Below, in pieces: positions 1 through 5,344 of a stretch of 5,344 nucleotides of DNA; the first letter of the stretch is position 1; each line of letters opens with the position of its first letter. Under the pieces are notes generated by a model. The model was not told where the DNA came from, ran no database searches, and was given only the letters and a program-made list of their open reading frames with translations. Position numbers and translations under genes: made by a program. The DNA is from Schleiferiaceae bacterium (lineage in GTDB: Bacteria > Bacteroidota > Bacteroidia > Flavobacteriales > Schleiferiaceae). The stretch lies in the NCBI GenBank assembly GCA_022424815.1, contig JAKMGS010000118.1, positions 1 to 5,344 of the forward strand, read 5' to 3'.

Positions 1-246
1 ATATACCTACGTGCCTCAGTACCCACGTTGGTCGATCACATCCAAAAGAGAGGACGCGATTACGAAAACAGCATTCGCATTGATTACTTGCGTCGCCTAA
101 ACGAGCGTTACGAAGCGTGGATTAATTCGTACGACAAAGGCAAAGTCCTCATTGTCAACGTCGACAAGAACAACTTCCCAGAGAACCCCGAAGATTTGGG
201 TGAGATCATCCAACAGATTGACTCAGAACTGAACGGCCTCTTCTAA
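1..246 (+). CDS. Deoxynucleoside kinase, C-terminal part (5' end outside the window)
   Basis: The reading frame is open from the first base and ends at TAA 244-246, giving 81 residues of what should be a protein of roughly 200 residues (usual length for the family). The visible part begins IYLRAS, a core strand followed by the start of the lid. It continues with an Arg-rich lid segment (QKRGRDYENSIR, visible residues 15-26) and the helix DYLRRLNERYEAWI, then KVLIVNVDKNNF and an acidic C-terminal helix. This order is typical of the dNK family (deoxyadenosine/deoxyguanosine kinase-like), cytosolic enzymes that transfer the ATP gamma-phosphate to the 5'-OH of deoxynucleosides in salvage. The P-loop and the substrate-choosing residues lie upstream, so specificity cannot be read. 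The last 24 bp overlap the convergent waaA gene. The TTG at 28 is not the start, because the frame and the homology extend upstream of it. Confidence 0.88.
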   Translation: MYLRASVPTLVDHIQKRGRDYENSIRIDYLRRLNERYEAWINSYDKGKVLIVNVDKNNFPENPEDLGEIIQQIDSELNGLF

Positions 247-1428
247 AGCTTTCACAATTTTTTCTGCGGCACCGCACTGCTCAAGCATCCAAGCTTGGGC
301 TTTTTTACCTTGTGCTTCAAACGCTTGGGTGCCTACCTGATCTAAATACTGTGCCCAGTCCTGGTGCGATCGAATGGGCTGTAGAAATCCCTCTTCGACT
401 AATTCTGTATTCTCCGCAATCTTCTGCCAGTTCGGACCACAAGCCGCTATTTTTCCTTGAGCGGTCGCTTCCAAGACATTGTGCGTCGACTTGTCCCATC
501 CGCCGCCAATCAAAATACCATCGGCCAAGCCGTACAAACTCACCAGCACCCCAAACTCAGGCACCATCAACACATCCGTTGCCTTAGGCTCGTCTCGAGT
601 GCTGTCCATCACTTGGGAAGCTTCGTATTGCATCAACGCCTCTCGAACCTTCGATGATTCTTTTAGCTCATGCGGCACCACCCAAAGTGAATACTCGCGT
701 AAATCTAAGCCATTCAAAGCCTCGCAATCCGACACATGGGCGCTACCCACTAGCAGCACTGGTTTTTGCTGTGCCCGTTTCCAGGCCGTAAATTTTTCAT
801 TCGCTTCCACCTCGACTAAGGCCGCGGCATAATCATACTTCGGATTCCCTAAGACTTCGGAATGCACACCGGCCATACTCATGCACGCGGCATCTGCCTC
901 ACTCACTACTCCCCAAGTATGTACGCCTCCAATGAAGTGCCTGCGAATCAACGGCAAAACGCGGCTCAAATACCACGGAGTTCTCGGAGCACTCATCCCC
1001 ATCACCACCACGGGAACATTGGAACGTCGCAATCCAGCAATGTAGTTGGGCCACAAATCGTAGCGGACCATAAGTGCCAAATCTGGTTGCACATAAGCCA
1101 ACCATTTTTTCACCAATGAGGGTCGGTCAAAAGGCAAATAATGCACCTTGGCGCGAGCGTAATGTTTACGCGGTTCGTAGCCTGAAGGACTAAAAAACGT
1201 CACCACAGCTTGCCAATGTTCATGTCGGTCTAAAAACTGTTCCAGCACAGGGCGCCCCATCTCAAACTCCCCTAAGGAGGCACAATGCATCCAGATCGTT
1301 TTCCCTTCTAATGGAGGTTCCTGGGTCCAATGCTGCGATCCATCCACCGCTTCCCACCAAGAACCGGCAGGACCGAAGGCGGCGCCCGTCCTAAACACTA
1401 ACTCAGCCAGAAGTGGATAAATGATCAT
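223..1428 (-). CDS. waaA: 3-deoxy-D-manno-octulosonic acid (Kdo) transferase
   Basis: This membrane-associated GT-B glycosyltransferase (GT30 family, also called KdtA) transfers Kdo from CMP-Kdo to lipid A precursor on the inner face of the cytoplasmic membrane, starting the LPS core. The start chosen is ATG 1428-1426, giving 401 residues, close to the usual family length. The protein opens with a hydrophobic anchor-like stretch (MIIYPLLAELVF, 1-12). HCASLGEFE (48-56) follows, where the Glu after LG (E54) corresponds to the known catalytic base. Next come FFSPSGYE (78-85), RYDLWPN (122-128), LGNPKYD (193-199), VVPHEL (250-255), and the donor-site region GGG (318-320) with HNVLE (326-330) and GPNWQK. 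In RYDLWPN an Asp sits where the family usually has Glu. A GTG at 1509 would add 27 residues lying wholly inside the upstream gene and is rejected. The ATG overlaps the upstream stop as TGATG, suggesting translational coupling, and no clear Shine-Dalgarno is visible. The 3' end overlaps the convergent kinase gene. Confidence 0.95.
   Translation of the reverse strand: MIIYPLLAELVFRTGAAFGPAGSWWEAVDGSQHWTQEPPLEGKTIWMHCASLGEFEMGRPVLEQFLDRHEHWQAVVTFFSPSGYEPRKHYARAKVHYLPFDRPSLVKKWLAYVQPDLALMVRYDLWPNYIAGLRRSNVPVVVMGMSAPRTPWYLSRVLPLIRRHFIGGVHTWGVVSEADAACMSMAGVHSEVLGNPKYDYAAALVEVEANEKFTAWKRAQQKPVLLVGSAHVSDCEALNGLDLREYSLWVVPHELKESSKVREALMQYEASQVMDSTRDEPKATDVLMVPEFGVLVSLYGLADGILIGGGWDKSTHNVLEATAQGKIAACGPNWQKIAENTELVEEGFLQPIRSHQDWAQYLDQVGTQAFEAQGKKAQAWMLEQCGAAEKIVKALEEAVQF
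283..306 (+). terminator. Possible intrinsic terminator for the deoxynucleoside kinase transcript
   Basis: Thirty-seven bases after the kinase stop, AAGC (283-286) can pair with GCTT (299-302). The palindrome CCAAGCTTGG (289-298) lies inside, giving a short stem with a two-base bulge (287-288). A run of six T residues (301-306) overlaps and follows the 3' arm. The layout resembles a rho-independent terminator reading plus-strand transcripts, but the stem is short and imperfect. The whole element lies inside the antisense waaA coding sequence, where the T run encodes lysines, so it could also be chance. Confidence 0.35.
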
Positions 1429-2189
1429 CAGTCCGTTAAAAAGAAGCTCTCTTGTTTTGCGTAAATGGGCAGGTACCATGTAAAGTTGACGCCAACGCCC
1501 ATGTCCCACTTGAACGAATTATCCGGCAATCCCGTATCCGTGTTGAAACCTCTAATGTTCTGTGTAGTGGCTAAAAATGCGTGGAGCCCCAAAGCATAGT
1601 TGATACGTTCGTTATTGTCCAAATGAAGGTAACGAAGCTGGCCTTTCACCACAGGCCCCATGTGCAATCTATCGTATCCACGTAGCATGGATCCTTGAAG
1701 CTGCGGGAAGTTACCGCGCTCATTGCGCAAACTGATTTGGGTTTGCTGGGCACCGATGCCTGCCATCCAAAGCCACCCAGAATTTGGGTTGTAATGTGTT
1801 TTAAAAACATGTCCAATGTGAGCGGTAATCTGTCCGCCAGATAGTCCTGCTTGAAGGATGGCCAATTCTCCATTGACCCCCACGAAATTCCCTTGTTCAT
1901 CGGCCAAACCCCCGAAGATTTCTGAAGCATTTTTTACCGAATTCCCATAAAACGCATCAAAGGCTGCTCCGACCATCCAACCCTCGCGATTTTTCTTGGT
2001 GTATTCTAGAGTAGCACCACCAAAGGCGCTGTATCGAGTCGCGAGATCTCCAAGGGGAATGTGGGTAGCAGGCGACAAGCCCCATAACTGTACTGTGCGG
2101 AGGCTATCGGCAGTGGTTAATTGGCCGCGCATAACGGTCGATAGACCGAAAAAAAATAGGCAAAAAAGCAGGCGATGCCATCTATTCAT
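1428..2189 (-). CDS. Uncharacterised secreted outer-membrane beta-barrel-like protein
   Basis: The protein has 253 residues from ATG 2189-2187. A TTG at 2213 would add eight polar residues before the signal peptide and is less likely. The N-terminus is a signal peptide: MNRWHR, a very hydrophobic core LLFCLFFFGL, then a short polar end near STVMRGQ, with cleavage around residue 22. No lipobox fits the single Cys10. The mature part alternates short amphipathic strands with Gly- and aromatic-rich turns, for example GGATLEY, WLWMAGIGAQ, INYALGLHAF (196-205) and GVGVNFTWYLPIY (231-243), as expected of a small outer-membrane barrel. RGYDRL (170-175) and the NNERINY segment (192-198) resemble conserved stretches I associate with uncharacterised Bacteroidota outer-membrane proteins, but I cannot name a family. 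It is the first gene of a unit with waaA (TGATG overlap), which hints at a role in envelope or LPS biology. Function unknown. Confidence 0.8.
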   Translation of the reverse strand: MNRWHRLLFCLFFFGLSTVMRGQLTTADSLRTVQLWGLSPATHIPLGDLATRYSAFGGATLEYTKKNREGWMVGAAFDAFYGNSVKNASEIFGGLADEQGNFVGVNGELAILQAGLSGGQITAHIGHVFKTHYNPNSGWLWMAGIGAQQTQISLRNERGNFPQLQGSMLRGYDRLHMGPVVKGQLRYLHLDNNERINYALGLHAFLATTQNIRGFNTDTGLPDNSFKWDMGVGVNFTWYLPIYAKQESFFLTD

Positions 2190-2291
2190 AGATTCCGTGG
2201 GCTTTAACTGCAAGGTAAGGGCAAATAGTCGTTCGTAATAATGTAATTTTAGGGCATTGAAATCGTTGATACAACGACCTAAAGCTTAAGC
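2190..2291. promoter_or_regulatory. Divergent intergenic promoter region
   Basis: These 102 bases separate the minus-strand outer-membrane-protein/waaA unit from the plus-strand ugd operon, so both promoters are expected here. The best candidate box is TAATTTTA at 2244-2251, one mismatch from the Bacteroidota -7 consensus TAnnTTTG on the plus strand. Read on the minus strand the same bases give TAAAATTA, preceded after 20 bases by TTG (complement of 2272-2274), a loose -33/-7 arrangement. No good -33 element is seen for the plus direction. The existence of promoters here follows from gene orientation; the exact boxes are weakly supported. Confidence 0.45.
2263..2277. repeat. Perfect inverted repeat upstream of ugd (possible operator or leader hairpin)
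   Basis: TCGTTG (2263-2268) and CAACGA (2272-2277) are exact reverse complements around a 3-base centre (ATA), ending 14 bases before the ugd ATG. A second, 8-base palindrome GCTTAAGC (2284-2291) directly abuts the ATG. The first could be a regulator-binding half-site pair or a small hairpin in the ugd leader mRNA. There is no T run after it, so it is not an intrinsic terminator. With arms this short, a chance origin cannot be excluded. Confidence 0.4.
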
Positions 2292-3617
2292 ATGAAGATT
2301 ACAGTCATTGGAACTGGATACGTAGGTTTGGTGACCGGCGCCTGTTTGGCGGACGTGGGCATCGAGGTAACTTGCGTGGATATAGATCAGAAGAAAATCG
2401 AAGGCCTGAAAAACGGCATTCTCCCCATTTACGAGCCTGGACTCAAAGACATTGTACTTCGCAACTTTGAAAAGGGTAGGTTGCACTTCACGACGGATTT
2501 GTCTGAAGCCATTGTGGGCTCAGCGGCCGCATTCATTGCTGTGGGAACGCCTCCAGGTGAGGACGGTTCTGCGGATTTGAAGTATGTGTTGGGCGTGGCT
2601 CAAGAAATTGGCCAGACTATGCAAGATTACTTAGTGGTCATTACTAAATCTACCGTGCCCGTGGGTACGGCGGAAAAAGTACGCGGCGCCGTGGCTTCTA
2701 CATTGATAACTCGTGGAGCCGCATTCGGCTTTGACGTCGCCTCTAACCCTGAGTTCTTGAAAGAGGGTGCTGCCATTGAAGATTTCATGAAGCCCGACCG
2801 CATTGTGGTGGGCGTGGACAGCGAGCAGGCACAAAAAACATTGGACAAGCTTTACCGTCCGTTCACCTTGAACGGTCACCCGGTGATCTTTATGGACATC
2901 CCTTCTGCGGAGATGACTAAATATGCCGCGAACGCCATGTTGGCGACGAAGATTTCGTTCATGAACGACATTGCCAATTTGTGTGAGAAGATGGGCGCAG
3001 ATGTGAATATGGTACGCAAGGGCATCGGCTCTGACCCACGCATCGGCAATAAGTTCATCTACCCGGGTATTGGGTATGGCGGCTCTTGTTTTCCAAAAGA
3101 CGTTAAGGCCTTGGCCCGCACCGGACGTGAGAACGGCCACACCATGCGCATCTTAGAAGCCGTTGAACAAGTCAATGATGCACAAAAAAGTGTGCTCTAC
3201 AATAAAATAAACGCCTACTTCGGCGGTAAGCTCGAGGGTAAGACCATTGCTTTCTGGGGACTGTCCTTCAAGCCAAATACCGATGATATGCGTGAGGCAC
3301 CGTCAGTGGTCATCGCTAACCTTTTGACCAGTGCTGGCGCGAAGGTTCGTGCGTACGATCCGGTCGCTATGGAAGAAGCGGAGCACCAGCTCGGAGATAG
3401 CATTACCTACTGTAACAGCTACCTTGAAGCAACAGAAGGTGCAGATGCCTTGGCATTGATCACAGAATGGACAGAATTCCGCGTACCAGATTGGGATAAG
3501 GTGGCCGAAACGATGAATGGCAAGGTCCTGTTTGATGGACGCAATCTCTACCGCAGAGAAACCCTAGCGGAAATAGGGTTTGATTATTACGGCATCGGCC
3601 AAGGACAACAGATCTAA
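2292..3617 (+). CDS. ugd: UDP-glucose 6-dehydrogenase
   Basis: This cytosolic enzyme oxidises UDP-glucose twice with NAD+ to give UDP-glucuronate, a precursor for surface polysaccharides and the substrate of the next gene product. At 441 residues it has normal family length and all expected signatures. The N-terminal Rossmann domain starts with GTGYVG (7-12), and Asp30 in CVDID is suited to the NAD ribose. KSTVPVGT (119-126) and SNPEFLKEG (151-159) follow. The central helix contains AEMTKYAANAM with Lys210 and Asn214. GYGGSCFPKD carries the catalytic Cys266 and Asp270. The C-terminal UDP-binding domain has WGLSFKPNTDD (322-332) followed by Arg334. The ATG at 2292 starts exactly at the conserved MKITVIGTGY beginning. 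No Shine-Dalgarno is visible, and two palindromes precede the start. The stop overlaps the next ATG as TAATG. UDP-ManNAc dehydrogenases are relatives, but the motif set and the following uxs gene favour UDP-glucose. Confidence 0.96.
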   Translation: MKITVIGTGYVGLVTGACLADVGIEVTCVDIDQKKIEGLKNGILPIYEPGLKDIVLRNFEKGRLHFTTDLSEAIVGSAAAFIAVGTPPGEDGSADLKYVLGVAQEIGQTMQDYLVVITKSTVPVGTAEKVRGAVASTLITRGAAFGFDVASNPEFLKEGAAIEDFMKPDRIVVGVDSEQAQKTLDKLYRPFTLNGHPVIFMDIPSAEMTKYAANAMLATKISFMNDIANLCEKMGADVNMVRKGIGSDPRIGNKFIYPGIGYGGSCFPKDVKALARTGRENGHTMRILEAVEQVNDAQKSVLYNKINAYFGGKLEGKTIAFWGLSFKPNTDDMREAPSVVIANLLTSAGAKVRAYDPVAMEEAEHQLGDSITYCNSYLEATEGADALALITEWTEFRVPDWDKVAETMNGKVLFDGRNLYRRETLAEIGFDYYGIGQGQQI

Positions 3618-4603
3618 TGGCAAGAGTACTGATCACAGGCGCGGCAGGATTTTTAGGTTCTCATTTATGTGACCGATTCATTGCTAATGGCGATGAGGTC
3701 CTCGCTATGGACAACCTCATTACGGGGAATATGGAGAATTTGGAGCACCTCAGTGGGAATCCAAAATTCACTTTCTACCACCACGATGTAAGCACCTTTG
3801 TGCACGTGCCGGGAAAATTGGACTACATCCTCCATTTTGCTTCACCTGCCTCTCCTATTGATTATTTGAAAATCCCCATTCAGACGTTGAAGGTGAGCTC
3901 TCTAGGAACTCACAACCTCTTGGGCTTAGCACTCAACAAGGGCGCGCGCATCCTCGTAGCCTCCACTTCTGAGGTGTACGGCGATCCCTTAGTCCATCCA
4001 CAAACGGAAGAGTATTGGGGCAATGTAAATCCTGTAGGACCCCGCGGGGTATACGATGAGGCCAAGCGCTTCATGGAGGCCATGACCATGGCCTACCACA
4101 CCTACCACGGGCTGGAAACGCGCATCGTACGCATCTTCAACACCTATGGACCGAGAATGCGTTTGAACGACGGACGCGTATTGCCTGCCTTTATCGGACA
4201 AGCATTGCGCGGTGAAGACCTGACCATCTTTGGCGACGGTTCTCAAACCCGTTCGTTCTGTTATGTAGACGACCTCGTTGAAGGCATTTACCGATTACTC
4301 ATGAGCGACCATGCAGAGCCGGTCAATATTGGCAATCCGCACGAGATCACCATCTCGGATTTTGCCGAAGAGATCATTAAACTCACCGGAACCACACAGA
4401 AAGTGGTGTACAAGGAATTACCAGTGAACGATCCAATGCAGCGCCAACCAGATATCAGTAAGGCGAAAGAAATTTTAGATTGGGAGCCGAAGGTCATGCG
4501 TGCCGAGGGACTAGAGCGTACCTACGCTTGGTTTAAAAACCTACCAGAGGATCGTTTGTACCGAAAGGAGCACAGGGATTTCGAAGATTACAAAAGAAAC
4601 TAA
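3617..4603 (+). CDS. uxs: UDP-glucuronate decarboxylase (UDP-xylose synthase)
   Basis: This extended short-chain dehydrogenase converts UDP-glucuronate to UDP-xylose by transient NAD+-dependent C4 oxidation, C5 decarboxylation and re-reduction. The 328-residue protein shows GAAGFLGSH (8-16) for NAD binding and HFASPASPIDY (73-83), the ASPASP signature typical of UXS. STSEVYGDP (116-124) and EEYWGNVNPVGPRGVYDEAKR follow, with the catalytic Tyr146/Lys150 pair. RIFNTYGPRMRLNDGRV (172-188) and GDGSQTRSFCYVDDL (197-210) complete the active-site region. These match the eukaryotic and bacterial UXS pattern closely, and the ASPASP and YWGNVNP stretches argue against dTDP-glucose 4,6-dehydratase. The last 18 residues form a strongly charged tail beyond the conserved fold. 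The start codon shares its A with the ugd stop (TAATG), so translation is probably coupled and the product of Ugd is used directly. galE follows after 6 bp. Confidence 0.95.
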   Translation: MARVLITGAAGFLGSHLCDRFIANGDEVLAMDNLITGNMENLEHLSGNPKFTFYHHDVSTFVHVPGKLDYILHFASPASPIDYLKIPIQTLKVSSLGTHNLLGLALNKGARILVASTSEVYGDPLVHPQTEEYWGNVNPVGPRGVYDEAKRFMEAMTMAYHTYHGLETRIVRIFNTYGPRMRLNDGRVLPAFIGQALRGEDLTIFGDGSQTRSFCYVDDLVEGIYRLLMSDHAEPVNIGNPHEITISDFAEEIIKLTGTTQKVVYKELPVNDPMQRQPDISKAKEILDWEPKVMRAEGLERTYAWFKNLPEDRLYRKEHRDFEDYKRN

Positions 4604-4609
4604 CCAACC

Positions 4610-5344
4610 ATGAACCAAATCTTAATCACAGGCGGACTCGGCTACATAGGCTCCCACACTGTTGTGGAGTTGATCCAAGCTGGCTACGACCCCATTGTGA
4701 TCGACAACCTAAGCGAAAGCCCCATTGAGGTCAAGGACCGCATTGAAAAAATCGTAGGTAGGGAAATCACCTTCCGACAAGTTGAACTCTGCGACCGCGC
4801 TGCAATAGATGCAGTGTTTGAAGAGTTCCCGGATATTTCAGGGGTCATTCACTTTGCCGCTTTCCTCTTGGTAAATGAAAGCGTTGAGGCGCCGCTCAAG
4901 TATTACCACAATAATTTGTTGAGTACCGTTAACCTTCTTCAAAGTATGGAGGCCCACGGCATTCGCAACATTGTGTTCTCGAGTTCTTGCACGGTGTATG
5001 GCACTCCAGAAAACCCACATGTGGATGAAAATGCGCCCGTACAACCTGCGGAAAGCCCGTACGGCAATACCAAGAAGATGGGTGAGGAAATCCTCCGTGA
5101 TACCGCAGCGACTGGAACCGTGGATGTGTTGAGCTTGCGTTATTTCAATCCTATCGGCGCTCACCCCACAAGTATCATTGGCGAATTCCAAGACGGCGAA
5201 CCGCACCACTTGGTTCCCTACATCACTGAAACTGCCATTGGTAAGCGTAAAGAATTAAAAGTATTCGGGTCCGATTACGATACCCGCGACGGCTCTTGCA
5301 TTCGCGACTACATTCACGTCATTGATATTGCCAAAGCCCATATT
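4610..5344 (+). CDS. galE: UDP-glucose 4-epimerase family protein, N-terminal 245 codons (runs off the window)
   Basis: An open frame starts at ATG 4610 and continues in frame to the window end without a stop. About 245 of a usual ~340 residues are seen. GalE epimerises UDP-glucose and UDP-galactose at C4 using tightly bound NAD+. Visible motifs are GGLGYIGSH (8-16), Asp32-Asn33 after strand 2, SVEAPLKYYHNN (91-102), SSSCTVYG (124-131) with the catalytic Ser126, SPYGNTK with Tyr151/Lys155, RYFNPIGAHP (177-186) and FGSDYDTRDGSCIRDYIHV (219-237). The start lies 6 bp after the uxs stop in an A-rich leader without a Shine-Dalgarno, and its position fits the family N-terminus. Two motif positions differ from E. 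coli GalE: Leu86 where E. coli has Lys84, and His199-His200 where it has Asn198-Asn199. With uxs next door, UDP-xylose/UDP-arabinose epimerisation is an alternative activity. The C-terminal substrate-size gate is outside the window. Confidence 0.92.
   Translation, partial: MNQILITGGLGYIGSHTVVELIQAGYDPIVIDNLSESPIEVKDRIEKIVGREITFRQVELCDRAAIDAVFEEFPDISGVIHFAAFLLVNESVEAPLKYYHNNLLSTVNLLQSMEAHGIRNIVFSSSCTVYGTPENPHVDENAPVQPAESPYGNTKKMGEEILRDTAATGTVDVLSLRYFNPIGAHPTSIIGEFQDGEPHHLVPYITETAIGKRKELKVFGSDYDTRDGSCIRDYIHVIDIAKAHI

Noticed and set aside
28..246. A stand-alone 72-residue gene starting at TTG 28
   Set aside because: The same frame is open and homologous upstream to base 1, so this is just the tail of the deoxynucleoside kinase.
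479..832. 117-residue plus-strand open frame inside waaA
   Set aside because: It is antisense to conserved Kdo-transferase motifs. The Ser/Thr-rich, low-information translation indicates a shadow frame.
1429..1509. A 27-residue N-terminal extension of WaaA from GTG 1509
   Set aside because: It lies entirely within the 3' end of the upstream gene. The ATG at 1428 gives the expected hydrophobic N-terminus and the TGATG coupling.
2190..2213. TTG 2213 start for the outer-membrane protein
   Set aside because: It would place eight polar residues ahead of a standard signal peptide that begins at ATG 2189.
2631..3140. 169-residue minus-strand open frame inside ugd
   Set aside because: It is fully antisense to a strongly conserved gene. 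The translation is rich in Arg, His and Cys with no recognisable motif, typical of an antisense shadow.
3617..4603. dTDP-glucose 4,6-dehydratase (rmlB) as the identity of this gene
   Set aside because: The ASPASP, EEYWGNVNP and GVYDEAKR signatures match UDP-glucuronate decarboxylase, and the gene overlaps ugd, which makes its substrate.
4838..5209. 123-residue minus-strand open frame inside galE
   Set aside because: It is antisense to clear GalE coding sequence, with no recognisable domain and no start context.

Overview
The window looks like chromosomal DNA of a Bacteroidota member, most likely a Flavobacteriales-type lineage with roughly balanced base composition. Evidence for this is the flavobacterial character of the GalE and Kdo-transferase proteins, the near absence of Shine-Dalgarno sequences before otherwise secure starts, an outer-membrane barrel protein of a type I associate with this phylum, and tight stop/start overlaps. 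The placement rests on recalled protein character, not on a database search.

Layout. Positions 1-246 (+) hold the 3' end of a deoxynucleoside kinase gene. It converges on, and overlaps by 24 bp, a minus-strand pair transcribed from about 2189 down to 223. That pair is an uncharacterised secreted, probably beta-barrel, outer-membrane protein (2189-1428), then the Kdo transferase waaA/kdtA (1428-223), joined by a TGATG stop/start overlap. A 102-bp divergent intergenic region (2190-2291) carries an AT-rich promoter-like box and two short palindromes. A plus-strand nucleotide-sugar operon then runs to the window edge: ugd (UDP-glucose 6-dehydrogenase, 2292-3617), uxs (UDP-glucuronate decarboxylase, 3617-4603, TAATG overlap with ugd) and the first 245 codons of galE (4610 to beyond 5344, 6 bp after uxs).

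How the genes work together. Both divergent units serve the cell surface. WaaA adds Kdo to lipid A in LPS assembly, and its coupled partner is predicted to sit in the outer membrane. Ugd and Uxs together convert UDP-glucose to UDP-glucuronate and then UDP-xylose. The GalE-type epimerase would supply UDP-galactose, or could epimerise UDP-xylose to UDP-arabinose. The operon therefore looks like a precursor module for an O-antigen, capsule or exopolysaccharide. The deoxynucleoside kinase belongs to nucleotide salvage and appears unrelated.

No RNA genes, insertion sequences, CRISPR arrays or phage features were seen. Most of the window is ordinary core/envelope gene content. The items worth a second look are the coupled unknown outer-membrane protein, the convergent gene overlap with a terminator-like hairpin inside waaA, the palindromes before ugd, and substitutions at conserved motif positions in GalE and WaaA. 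I found no convincing new multi-gene system.
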